Below, one piece after another: positions 34,145-42,019 of a stretch of 64,000 nucleotides of DNA; the first letter of the stretch is position 1; the number at the start of each line of letters is the position of its first letter. Both the position numbers and the translations under genes were made by a program. The stretch comes from CATOSP01 sp965197545 (GTDB lineage Bacteria > Chloroflexota > Dehalococcoidia > Lucifugimonadales > UBA3495): contig CBDANJ010000008.1 of NCBI GenBank assembly GCA_965197545.1, positions 1,488,001-1,552,000 on the forward strand, in the 5' to 3' direction. The notes below the pieces were generated by a model. That model worked only from the letters and a program-made list of their open reading frames with translations. It made no database searches and was not told the origin of the DNA.

Positions 34145-34942
34145 ATGACCCAAGAGTCAGGAGACCCACCCCAGGGACGAAGAGCCCAGGAGATGTTCGG
34201 CTCCCAGGCCGGGGCCTACGCAACCAGCCGGGTCCACATGTACGACGACCGGCTGGACATCATGCAGCGTTTGGCCGGGAACGCTTCGGTGGGCGACCGC
34301 ACCTGGGCGATGGACCTTGGCTCCGGGGCAGGCTTTACCGCCTTCGTGATGGCCGCGGGGTTCAAGCGGGTGGTGGCCAGTGACATCACGGGGCCCATGC
34401 TGGTCGAGACGCGGCGCATAGGCAGGGAGCGCAGTCTGACGAACCTCGCTCTGGTGCGCAACGCCGCCGAGTATCTTCCCTTCGCCAGCGGTTCACTGGA
34501 CCTGGTGACCAGCCGGGCGGCCATTCACCACTTTGAAGACCTGGACCGGGCGTTGGATGAGTTGCACCGGGTCTTGCGGCCCGGCGGAAGCCTGGTAGTG
34601 GCCGACAGCATCTCGCCGGAAGACAGCGACCTTTCCGAGTGGATGAACGACATCGAGCTCAGGCGCGATTTCAGCCACGTCAACAACCGGCCGGTCTTGG
34701 CATTGGAAGAGATGCTGAACCGTCACGGTCTGGGAATTGTGGAGCGGGAGCACACGGGCGTCCACCTCCAGTTCAACAACTGGGTCGAGCGTACAGATAC
34801 GCCTGCGGACGAGGTCAGAAAGCTGCGGGCGGACTTTCTCGAGGCTTCAGAGGAGGCGGTGGAGGCCTTCCAGATTCAGCCCGTCGAGGGAGATATCAAC
34901 TTTTGCTGGCCGTGCCTTGTATTTCGGTCGGTGAAGTCTTAA
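34145..34942 (+). CDS. Class I SAM-dependent methyltransferase
   Basis: 265 residues from the ATG with AGAGGTGATT upstream. SAM motif I AMDLGSGAGFTAFVMA (about residues 55-70), post-I ASDITGPMLVETRR and motif III LRPGGSLVVADSISPEDSDL match the UbiE/MenG-like Methyltransf_11 family; the IHHFEDLDRALDELHRVL block is typical. Substrate unknown; ubiquinone/menaquinone biosynthesis, a natural product or a small thiol are possible. A TATAAT at about 34084-34089 is a plausible promoter. It is divergent from the DNA methylase pseudogene, with the C-terminal end close to the retropepsin pseudogene. Confidence 0.82.
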   Translation: MTQESGDPPQGRRAQEMFGSQAGAYATSRVHMYDDRLDIMQRLAGNASVGDRTWAMDLGSGAGFTAFVMAAGFKRVVASDITGPMLVETRRIGRERSLTNLALVRNAAEYLPFASGSLDLVTSRAAIHHFEDLDRALDELHRVLRPGGSLVVADSISPEDSDLSEWMNDIELRRDFSHVNNRPVLALEEMLNRHGLGIVEREHTGVHLQFNNWVERTDTPADEVRKLRADFLEASEEAVEAFQIQPVEGDINFCWPCLVFRSVKS

Positions 34943-34952
34943 CAGGAGTTCT

Positions 34953-35470
34953 TCAGGAAAGAGGCGGAATTCCAAAGCTCTCCAGGTCATCCTGGTCCAG
35001 CAGAAGGACCCGCCCCGTGCGTTCCTCCATGAACAGGGCGAAATCACGCATGAAGTCACGTCCCAGAAGAGACCGGACCGGATGATGAACGTCGGGAATG
35101 TGCACCGGAAGGAATGTCGAGTAGCCTTGGACGTTGAGGGGAGCCTCCACTACCCTGGTCGATATTACGCCTCCAACCCCGGCGCTACTTGGGCCTATGA
35201 AACCTCTGAACAAGTCGCCCGCACGACCATTTCCCCTATCTGACGAGGCTCAATTCAAGGACTTATTCAGAGTATCCCTATGTCAAGCGTTGCCAAACGC
35301 AACCCCATGTCCTCGGCATCAATCGGAGAGAGCAAGGTCACATCGGCTCCAGTGTCTACGAGAAGTTCGACGTACGTAGTTCGTATATCTGGGTGGCCGG
35401 GAAACTCGAAGCTACACTGGATACAGGGACGGCGAATAGTGCCGATGGTGACGAAATATCCCTGTATCAT
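34953..35470 (-). pseudogene. Retropepsin-like aspartic protease gene split by the 78-bp element
   Basis: The N-terminal part (from ATG at 35470) contains the active-site VELLVDTGADVTLLSPIDAE. The C-terminal part after the element has GPSSAGVGGVISTRVVEAPL, SLLGRDFMRDFALFM and a terminal GRVLLLDQDDLESFG. When the 78-bp element and one copy of its CCTAT duplication (83 bases) are removed, the frame is continuous and reads RLATLDIGPSSAGVGG. The interruption is therefore one clean, probably recent insertion. The intact protein would be about 144 residues. Its ATG overlaps the stop of the DUF5678-like gene (ATGA), so the two form a coupled pair. Confidence 0.88.
35199..35276. mobile_element. 78-bp miniature inverted-repeat element, copy 2
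   Basis: Identical over 78 bases to the copy at 11769-11846, in the same orientation. Flanked by the 5-bp direct repeat CCTAT at 35194-35198 and 35277-35281. Removing element plus one repeat restores the retropepsin reading frame exactly, which proves the insertion boundaries. Read on the minus strand, the element supplies stop codons in the gene and an ATG near its left end (MFRGF), so gene finders call a false start in both copies. Confidence 0.92.
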
Positions 35471-35721
35471 AGATGCGGGAATATCCAGATGTCAGGTTCA
35501 CGGGTCAGGTGACGCCTTAGTGCACCGCTGCCGGGTGGGATGCCGTATTCCCTGAGTCGAGGTATCAGGCCGAATTCGTCATCGGCCGAAGCTACCACTT
35601 TTTGGCCTAGAATAGCGATCCACTTGTCGGGGTACTGCTCCAGAAGTTCATCCAAACGAGCTTCGAAGAAGAGAACATCCTGGTAATGCGGGTCGTCTTC
35701 CAGCCGGTAGCTACCCATCAT
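35467..35721 (-). CDS. DUF5678-like small protein
   Basis: 84 residues: a helical LFFEARLDELLEQYPDKWIA followed by ILGQKVVASADDEFGLIPRLREYG, the typical DUF5678 shape (xYxGxWVA..xgkvva.g.d...l). This family is found upstream of small retropepsin-like genes, as here: its stop overlaps the retropepsin ATG by four bases. Possibly the partner of the protease in a two-gene module; biochemical role unknown. Confidence 0.65.
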   Translation of the reverse strand: MMGSYRLEDDPHYQDVLFFEARLDELLEQYPDKWIAILGQKVVASADDEFGLIPRLREYGIPPGSGALRRHLTREPDIWIFPHL

Positions 35722-35798
35722 TTCTCCATGTAATCCGTGCGTCTACAACTATTGTACGCTTTGCGTCCTTGCCTCGAACGTCACTCATATATGCGCGC

Positions 35799-36467
35799 TC
35801 AGGCCGTCCAGTCTTCCAGGGTGTAGGCCATCTCCCAGAACCGGAGTTCGAAGCGGAGACTGGTGACGTAGGCTTCTCCCATAGCTGCCACTTCGTCTGG
35901 GCCGGCGCGTTCAGCCAGGCGGTCGGCCATCTCCCGGATGGTTCTCGCCAGTTCCGCGAACTCGGGAGAGGTGTACATCTGGATCCACTGACAGTAGAGG
36001 GGCGCGTGTTTCGGCTCCCCCTGCACCGCCAACCGTTCCCCCACCTCCCAGAAGCCCCACTGGCATGGAAGCAGCGACGCCACCAACGCCTCGAAGCTGC
36101 CCTGGTGGGCTACGCTCAGAAGAAAGCTGGTATACCCCACGGTTGTCGGCGCGGCGCGTGTAGCCTCCAACTCCTCCCTGGAGATGCCGAATTCCGCGCA
36201 ATATCCGCGGTGCAACTCCATCTCCGTGTTAAGCGTCTCGTCCAGCAGGCGGGCAAACCAACCCATCGTTTCCAGGTCGGGCGCGCGCGCCGATGCCAGT
36301 GCGAGGACCCGGCTGTAGTCGATGAGGTACACGTAGTCCTGGGATACCCAGTGCTTGAACTTTTCCACCGGCAGGGTGCCGTCTCCGATTCCGGTGACGA
36401 AAGGATGCCCCAGGATCGCCTGGCGCACAGGTAGCGCCTTCTTCTCAATGTCTTCGGAAAAGCTCAA
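35799..36467 (-). CDS. tenA: TenA-family protein (thiaminase II type)
   Basis: 222 residues, all-helical TenA/PqqC fold. Recognisable blocks: HPFVTGIGDGTLPVEKFKHWVSQDYVYLIDYSRVLALA (residues about 21-58, with the substrate-binding Asp and Tyr), ETLNTEMELHRGYCAEFG, SFEALVASLLPCQWGFWEVG with the nucleophile Cys, and a final SLRFELRFWEMAY with the catalytic Glu. TenA hydrolyses aminopyrimidines in thiamine salvage. No TPP riboswitch consensus was found upstream and no other thi gene is near, so a thiamine-salvage role rests on the residues alone. Confidence 0.87.
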   Translation of the reverse strand: MSFSEDIEKKALPVRQAILGHPFVTGIGDGTLPVEKFKHWVSQDYVYLIDYSRVLALASARAPDLETMGWFARLLDETLNTEMELHRGYCAEFGISREELEATRAAPTTVGYTSFLLSVAHQGSFEALVASLLPCQWGFWEVGERLAVQGEPKHAPLYCQWIQMYTSPEFAELARTIREMADRLAERAGPDEVAAMGEAYVTSLRFELRFWEMAYTLEDWTA

Positions 36468-36854
36468 AGCGTCCCTCCACCACCGGCAGGGCCGGCCGCC
36501 GGTTTCCAGCCGCCGGTTTATTGCGTGGCCCGATTCTATTAGGCAGGCTGGTAGGGAGTCAATCGCCGCTTGCCCCCTGGCCCGCGGGGCGCATGAAACA
36601 GACTTACCTGGTCTGCCCCAAGCGGAAATCGGGCAGGTCGATTCCCGGAATTTCCCCTTGACATCACCTTGGCTGGTTGGGCTATTTTGGGTATCCCCCG
36701 GCCTTAGATGCGGATGTCTAGCGGTGTTCTCCTGTGGTGGAATGGGTGATGAACATGAAAATCGCTGGTTTCAGGTTGGAGATAATGGGCTTATATTGGA
36801 GATAGTGGGCTTATAATGGGTAGGCCCAATATTTGACCAAGGATGACAAGCGAC
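36468..36854. other. Divergent spacer with tandem 20-bp repeat upstream of rplI
   Basis: About 375 bases between tenA and rplI. Near its right end a 20-base unit (TTGGAGATAATGGGCTTATA) is present twice in tandem at 36776-36795 and 36796-36815, differing at one base. The second copy continues into TATAAT (36812-36817), a good -10 box for the replication operon, about 40 bases before the rplI start. The left part holds GC-rich inverted stretches (CCGGCGGC..) near tenA. No RNA gene seen. Confidence 0.5.
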
Positions 36855-37304
36855 ATGGAAGTAGTGTTCATACAAGACGTAGTCAATCAGGCCCGCGCGG
36901 GGGAGATCAAGAGGGTTGCCGACGGTTACGCCCGCAACTACCTGGTCCCCAAGGGTCTTGCGGAGATGGCCACCCCGGAGGTCTTGAAGCGACTGCACAA
37001 GATCAAGGCCGCGGGCGACCAGGTCCGCATCCGGGAGACCAAAGAGCTCACCGAGCTTGCCGAGTTGCTTGAAGGGACGAGCATATCCGTCGAGGCCCGC
37101 GTGACCCCCATGGGACGCTATTACGGGACCATCAGCGGGGCGATGATCGCCACCGAGCTTAGCAATGCCGTCGGGCGGGAGATCGATCGCCGTCTGGTGG
37201 AGGCCGGAGAGCCGATCCGGGAACCGGGTGAGTACCAGGTGGTGTTGAGGCTGTCCAACGAAATCGAGGCGACCATCAACATCACCGCTGAGGTGGAAGA
37301 GTAG
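36855..37304 (+). CDS. rplI: 50S ribosomal protein bL9
   Basis: 149 residues. MEVVFIQDVVNQARAGEIKR is the L9 N-terminal rRNA-binding domain with VADGYARNYLVPKGLAEMAT, then the long central helix and a C-terminal domain (ISVEARVTPMGRYYGTISGA). I use the ATG at 36855, because the conserved protein begins M-x-V-x-F-x-x-D-V; an ATG four codons upstream is possible. It is the first gene of a rplI-dnaB-dnaD-like-loader operon, an arrangement common in bacteria for rplI-dnaB. Confidence 0.95.
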   Translation: MEVVFIQDVVNQARAGEIKRVADGYARNYLVPKGLAEMATPEVLKRLHKIKAAGDQVRIRETKELTELAELLEGTSISVEARVTPMGRYYGTISGAMIATELSNAVGREIDRRLVEAGEPIREPGEYQVVLRLSNEIEATINITAEVEE

Positions 37305-37308
37305 CTGA

Positions 37309-38673
37309 ATGTACGCGGAGAAACTTCTCCCCCACGATCTTGAAGCCGAAGAAGCAATAGTAGGGTCTCTCCTGATCGACGGTGACTGTTTCTCCCGCGT
37401 GGCTCACTTGGTGAAGCCGGAGGACTTTTACCGGGAGAAGAACCAGGCCTGTTTCGCGGCCTGCCAGGCCCTCTTCGAACGCGACGAAGCGATAGACCAG
37501 GTCACCCTGGCCAGGGAGCTGAGCCGCACCAACCAGTTGGAGTTGGTGGGCGGCATGGCCTACCTGAGCCACCTGGTCTCGGTCACGCCTACTTCGGTCC
37601 ACTCCGAGCATTACGCCCATCTCATTTCCAGAACTTCCATTATGCGGAAGCTCATCGGCGCGGCTTCCCGCATCTCCGCCATTGGCTACGAGGACACCGA
37701 TGACGTCGAGGCGACCCTTCGCCAGGCAGAGGACGTGCTGTTTGGCGTTAGAACGGGGCAGACCCAGCGCGGCTTCATCCCCCTCCGTGCCATCTACGAC
37801 CAATACCTCCAAGACCGGGCCGCCATCGTCGAGCCAGACCTCCAACCCAGGGGTCCCATCCTCACCGGTTACAACGAGATGGACGAGCTATTGGGCGGAC
37901 TGCAGCGTTCGGACCTGATAATCCTCGGGGCGCGCCCAGCCACCGGCAAAAGCACCCTGGCGCTGAATGTTTCCATCAACGCCGCTAAGGCCGGGGGCGT
38001 GGTCGGTGTGTTTAGCCTGGAGATGAGCCGGGAGCAGTTGGCGTTGCGCATATTGGCCGCGGACGCCGAAATCGACTCCCACCGCCTCCGCTTGGGCCTT
38101 TACACCGAGGCCGAAGAACAACGGATCATCGACTCGATAGGCCGGTTGTCGGAGCTGCCGGTTTTCATCGATGACACTCCTTTCCAAAGCCTGGTGGAGA
38201 TGCGCAGCAAGGCGCGGCGGCTGTCGCTGGAGCATGGTCTGGACCTGCTGGTGGTGGACTATTTGCAACTGGTCCAGGGTCGCAGCAGAGGCGGAGAAAA
38301 CCGCGTCCAGGAGATCAGCGAGATCTCCAGGTCTCTGAAGGCCATGGCCCGGGATCTGGATATTTCGCTACTGACTTGCTCTCAGCTCAGCCGCGTGGTG
38401 GAAAACCGGCCCGGACACCGTCCGCAACTCTCCGACCTCCGTGATAGCGGCAGCATCGAGCAGGACTCCGATGTGGTGATGTTCATCCACCGGGAGGATA
38501 TCTATTTCACCGAGGAGGAGTGGGAACAGCAATTCCCTGGCAGGCAATATCCCCGAAACGTGGCGGAGATTATCGTGGCCAAGCACCGGAACGGCCCCAC
38601 CGGCAGCCTTCGACTGCTTTTCAAGGACAACCTGGTCCGGTTCGACGCCCTCGCCCAGGTGGACGATTTTTAG
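37309..38673 (+). CDS. dnaB: Replicative DNA helicase DnaB
   Basis: 454 residues. N-terminal primase-interacting domain (PHDLEAEEAIVGSLLIDGDC), then the RecA-like ATPase: Walker A GARPATGKST (about 205-214), Walker B LLVVDYLQLVQG, and the DLRDSGSIEQDSDVVMFIHRE block with the arginine finger region. Full length, no intein. It starts four bases after rplI, implying tight coupling. The ring helicase unwinds DNA at the replication fork; the next two genes probably encode its loader and initiator accessory proteins. Confidence 0.97.
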   Translation: MYAEKLLPHDLEAEEAIVGSLLIDGDCFSRVAHLVKPEDFYREKNQACFAACQALFERDEAIDQVTLARELSRTNQLELVGGMAYLSHLVSVTPTSVHSEHYAHLISRTSIMRKLIGAASRISAIGYEDTDDVEATLRQAEDVLFGVRTGQTQRGFIPLRAIYDQYLQDRAAIVEPDLQPRGPILTGYNEMDELLGGLQRSDLIILGARPATGKSTLALNVSINAAKAGGVVGVFSLEMSREQLALRILAADAEIDSHRLRLGLYTEAEEQRIIDSIGRLSELPVFIDDTPFQSLVEMRSKARRLSLEHGLDLLVVDYLQLVQGRSRGGENRVQEISEISRSLKAMARDLDISLLTCSQLSRVVENRPGHRPQLSDLRDSGSIEQDSDVVMFIHREDIYFTEEEWEQQFPGRQYPRNVAEIIVAKHRNGPTGSLRLLFKDNLVRFDALAQVDDF

Positions 38674-38675
38674 AG

Positions 38676-39437
38676 ATGGCCTTTTCCGGCTTTAGCCGAG
38701 ATACGGCATACACATCTGTCCCAAATCAGCTATTCGGCCCGTTACTCGAGGAGATCGGGGACATGGCCGAATTGAAGGTCACGCTCCGGGGCATCTGGCT
38801 GTGCCACAGGCAGCGGGGAATGCCGCGCATGACTCCTCTGGCCGAGTTCACCAGGGACCGGGCGTTGCTGCGGGGCCTGGGAGGCTCGGGGGTGGACGCC
38901 GCGCAAGAGGTCAAGAGAGGGCTCGCGTTGGCGGTCGCGCGTGGCACTTTTCTCCGGTACAAGCCCGAGACGCCAGGTGAAGGGCAAGAGTTTTACCTGC
39001 TAAACACCGACCACGACCGCCGCGCCCTGGAAAAGTTGCAAGGCCGGCGCCCTCCAGAAGTGGAGTCCGGCTTGCAGGCGGGAGACGACCTTAACCCGGA
39101 CCTCGCCCCGAAACCGAATATATTCACACTCTACGAAGAAAACATCGGCATGTTGTCTCCGATGCTTGCCGAAGAGCTCAAGGACGCTGAAGAGACCTAC
39201 CCGGAGGAATGGCTGCGCGAAGCCTTCGCCATTTGCGTCCGGGAAAACCGCAGGAGTTGGCGCTACATCTCCGGCATTTTGCGCCGGTGGGCGGCGGAGG
39301 GAAGGGACCATGGAAAGCCTGGGCGACATCCTCAGGAGGATAGCCGTCAGAGATACCTTGAGGAGTACCAACGGCGGCGGGGCCGGCTCCCATGGGAACG
39401 AACAGGGAACGGGTCAGGCGGACAGCCAAGACGCTGA
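38676..39437 (+). CDS. DnaD-like replication initiation protein
   Basis: 253 residues from the ATG two bases after dnaB. The C-terminal DnaD domain is evident as IFTLYEENIGMLSPMLAEEL, DAEETYPEEWLREAFAICV and RRSWRYISGILRRWAAEGRD (about residues 145-215), the YxxxIxxxL-G helix set known from DnaD/DnaB of Firmicutes. The N-terminal half looks like a winged-helix region. The 3' end (basic RRRGRLPWERTGNGSG) overlaps the following ATPase gene by 128 bases in another frame, which is unusually long. Role by family: opens or stabilises the origin complex and recruits the helicase loader. Confidence 0.82.
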   Translation: MAFSGFSRDTAYTSVPNQLFGPLLEEIGDMAELKVTLRGIWLCHRQRGMPRMTPLAEFTRDRALLRGLGGSGVDAAQEVKRGLALAVARGTFLRYKPETPGEGQEFYLLNTDHDRRALEKLQGRRPPEVESGLQAGDDLNPDLAPKPNIFTLYEENIGMLSPMLAEELKDAEETYPEEWLREAFAICVRENRRSWRYISGILRRWAAEGRDHGKPGRHPQEDSRQRYLEEYQRRRGRLPWERTGNGSGGQPRR

Positions 39438-40788
39438 TTGGTGTCCAGACTGCAACGGGGGCGGCTGGGTGAGCAAGCGGGTGCGGGTGGGACACCCGGA
39501 CTTCGGCCAGGCCTTTCCCTGTCATTGCCAGCAGGAGAAGGACCCGGACCAGCGTATAGAATCGCTACGCCGCTATAGTAACCTGGGGCCGTTGTCCCAT
39601 ATCAACTTCGCCAACACCCGCGCCGAAGGTCCATTGGCCGACACGGTGAGCCGGCACATGTTCCGCCAGGCATTCGAGGCCACTGCCAGGTTTAGCGAGG
39701 ACCCCAACGGCTGGTTGGTACTGTGCGGCCCCAGCGGCAGCGGCAAGACCCACCTGGCGGTCGCTGCGGCCAACAGGTGCGTGGAGCGCGGCCAGACCAC
39801 CTTCTTCATCGTCGTGGCAGACCTCATGGACCACCTGCGGGCTACATTTTCCCCTGAAAGCGACGTTTCATACGACGACCTGTTCGAGCAGGTGCGAAAC
39901 GTCCCTGTGTTGGTTTTGGACGACCTGGGAAACCAACCCTCCACGCCCTGGGCCCAGGAAAAGCTATTCCAGGTCATCAACCACCGCTTCAGCCGTGCCT
40001 TGCCTACGGTGATCACCGTGCGCGGGCCCTTGCAGAGGCTGGACGAAGTGCTGCGGACCCGCATTGAGTCTGAGCAGGGTATCTCCAGCGTTTATCACCT
40101 GGGCCAATACAACACGCGATTGGCGCGGGGTATCGGAGACCTCCCCACGGATATGCTCCAGCGGATGACCTTCGAGAGTTTCAGCCCCCAGGGCGGTGGC
40201 AATGCGACGGCCCAGGACAGAATGTCCTTGAGTCACGCGAGGGAAGCGGCCAGGAATTTCGCCGACCATCCGGAGGGTTGGCTGCTATTTACCGGCCCCC
40301 ATGGTTGCGGCAAGACTCATCTGGCCGTGGCGGTCGCGGGGGAGAGTTTGCGGAGAGAACGCCCCGTATTCTATGCCTTCGTGCCCAGCCTCTTGGACCA
40401 CCTGCGGGCCACCTTCAGTCCGGATAGCCCGGTGGCCTACGACGAACTTTTCGAGCAGATCAAGACCGTTCCTCTTCTGGTCCTGGATGACCTGGGAGCA
40501 GAGACCAGCACGCCTTGGGCGGAAGAGAAGCTCTACCAGATTGTGGTGTACCGGCACGAGTCGAGGATGCCCACGATCATCACCACGTCCTTTGAAATAG
40601 ACCAACTCGAAGGAACCAAGCCGCGTATCGCCTCACGGTTGATGGACACAATAGTCGACTGGGTCCCGATACAAGCGCCCAACTACCGCGATCAGAGACG
40701 GGAGGCCAGCCCAAGGCAGCCCTCGCCGCTGAGTCCTCCCCGGGGCAGGGCTCCGGGACGCAGAAGCTACCCGCCCCGGAACGGCTAG
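39310..40788 (+). CDS. Tandem double-AAA+ DnaC/DnaI-like helicase loader
   Basis: 492 residues. A short N-terminal helix is followed by a zinc-ribbon-like cluster (Cys45, Cys48, Cys71, Cys73) and then two complete DnaC/IstB-type AAA+ modules. Module 1: Walker A GPSGSGKTH (140-148), Walker B VLVLDDLG (200-207). Module 2: Walker A GPHGCGKTH (329-337), Walker B LLVLDDLGAE (389-398). Both contain the same LLDHLRATFSPxS..YDxLFEQ segment, so they arose by internal duplication. Ordinary loaders are 240-310 residues with one module. Its place after dnaB and a DnaD-like gene supports a helicase loader role. The start is set by GGAAGG-type purines before the ATG and by the family N-terminus (MESLGDILRR). 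Confidence 0.85.
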   Translation: MESLGDILRRIAVRDTLRSTNGGGAGSHGNEQGTGQADSQDADWCPDCNGGGWVSKRVRVGHPDFGQAFPCHCQQEKDPDQRIESLRRYSNLGPLSHINFANTRAEGPLADTVSRHMFRQAFEATARFSEDPNGWLVLCGPSGSGKTHLAVAAANRCVERGQTTFFIVVADLMDHLRATFSPESDVSYDDLFEQVRNVPVLVLDDLGNQPSTPWAQEKLFQVINHRFSRALPTVITVRGPLQRLDEVLRTRIESEQGISSVYHLGQYNTRLARGIGDLPTDMLQRMTFESFSPQGGGNATAQDRMSLSHAREAARNFADHPEGWLLFTGPHGCGKTHLAVAVAGESLRRERPVFYAFVPSLLDHLRATFSPDSPVAYDELFEQIKTVPLLVLDDLGAETSTPWAEEKLYQIVVYRHESRMPTIITTSFEIDQLEGTKPRIASRLMDTIVDWVPIQAPNYRDQRREASPRQPSPLSPPRGRAPGRRSYPPRNG

Positions 40789-40819
40789 CTTCGCTTCTCG
40801 CGGCGTCGCTCTTCCTTAC

Positions 40820-40849
40820 GGCCCCTTCCCCAGGGAGACGGGCCTTTTT
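40820..40849 (+). terminator. Intrinsic terminator of the replication operon
   Basis: GGCCC (40820-40824) pairs with GGGCC (40840-40844), with an inner TTCCC/GGGA extension, followed directly by TTTTT at 40845-40849. It ends 60 bases after the loader gene and just three bases before the left end of the IS element. Confidence 0.82.
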
Positions 40850-40852
40850 GAT

Positions 40853-42008
40853 TTAGTAACTGACCTTACGCAGAGGCCGAAGAAACTGGTATCTTTGAGT
40901 CATGGACCAAGAACTGACCGAACTCTACAGCGATTACCTGCTGAGTTCCCCGGATCAAGTCCGGGGCAGGCTCTTTGGCGCGGCGACAGCCACCGGCCTG
41001 TCCGACATGCTGGAAGGGGAAGTCAGCCATGACCGGATAACCCGCTTCCTGTCCGGGGAAGTCTACGACTCCAGGACCCTCCGGCAGCAGGTCAAGCCCA
41101 TGGTGAGAAAGATAGAACAACCCGATGGCGCACTCATATTCGACGACACCATAGAGGAAAAGCCGCATACGGACGAGAACGAGATAGTCAGTTGGCGCTT
41201 CGATCACAGCGAGAACCGGACGGTCAAGGGCATTAACATCCTCAACTGCGTTTACCGCGCTCAGGGTATGACGCTGCCGGCGGCATACGAAATCATCCGC
41301 AAGCCCATTGTATTCGAGGATGAGAACACCGGCCGGCTCAAGCGCCGGAGCGAGGTCTCCAAGAACGAACTGATGCGCCGGATGCTGAAGGACTGTCAGC
41401 AGAACCGGCTGGAGTATCGTTATATTCTGGCAGACAGCTGGTTTTCGTCCAAAGAGAATCTGAGTTTCATACACAACGGCCTGGGCAAGGAGTTCATCAC
41501 CGCGCTCAAATCCAACAGGACGGCAGCATTGAGCTATGAAGCGAAACTTCAGGGCGGCTTTCACCGGCCAGAATAAGCATAGACAAGCTGGACCTGCCGG
41601 AAGGTCAACCGGTGCGCGGCTGGCTGCGGGGACCGGATTTTCCTGTCCTGCTGCTTCGCCAGGTCTTTAAGAACAGAGATGGCAGCGCCGGTACACTGTA
41701 TCCGGCCGGCAGCGGCTTGGACGGTGAAGGCGAGACCATCAAAGCGATCTACCGGAAAAGGTGGAAAGTGGAGACGTATCACAAGACGCTCAAGGGCAAC
41801 GCCGCGCTGGCTAAGCCGCCGGGGAAGACGGTCCGAACTCAAAGCAACCACTGTTTCATGGCTATCTGCTCAGCCTGCCGCCTGGAATGGACCAGCATGA
41901 CCCACCAGATGAATCATTTTGCCTTGAGAACCCGGATATATCTCAAGGCTATCCGCCATGCCTTTGACGAACTCCAACTCCTCAAGGCTGCGTAACATCA
42001 GTTACTAA
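40853..42008. mobile_element. IS4-family insertion sequence
   Basis: Inverted ends are visible: TTAGTAACTGA then TTACGCAG at 40853-40873, and the same reading backwards from 42008 (two mismatches in about 21). Total length about 1156 bases. It encodes a DDE transposase with the YREK motif (see next entry). No convincing target duplication was found: the left flank reads TTTTTGAT and the right flank GAGGGTCC. The right end lies 12 bases before the DUF1326 gene, between the replication operon terminator and the grdA locus. Confidence 0.82.
40902..41995 (+). pseudogene. IS4-type DDE transposase, frameshifted
   Basis: The first part (40902-41576, 224 residues) carries the first Asp in ALIFDDTIEEKP (81/82) and the second in YILADSWFSS. 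The second part (from about 41573 to 41995) carries the Glu in the YRKRWKVETYHKTLKGN block, which matches Y-x2-R-x3-E-x6-K, the IS4-family signature. The two parts are in different frames and overlap near 41560-41580, so a single-base indel has broken the gene. No A6G-type slippery heptamer is seen at the junction, so programmed frameshifting is unlikely. The copy is probably immobile by itself. Confidence 0.82.
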
Positions 42009-42019
42009 GAGGGTCCCGA

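Noticed and set aside
36468..36700. TPP riboswitch upstream of tenA
   Set aside because: No CUGAGA or related core consensus found on the minus strand in the leader.
41560..41580. Programmed -1 frameshift in the IS4 transposase
   Set aside because: IS4-family transposases are normally one frame and there is no slippery heptamer at the junction.
40845..42016. Target-site duplication of the IS4 element
   Set aside because: Flanks TTTTTGAT and GAGGGTCC do not match; the short TTAG/CTAA at the ends are part of the inverted repeat.
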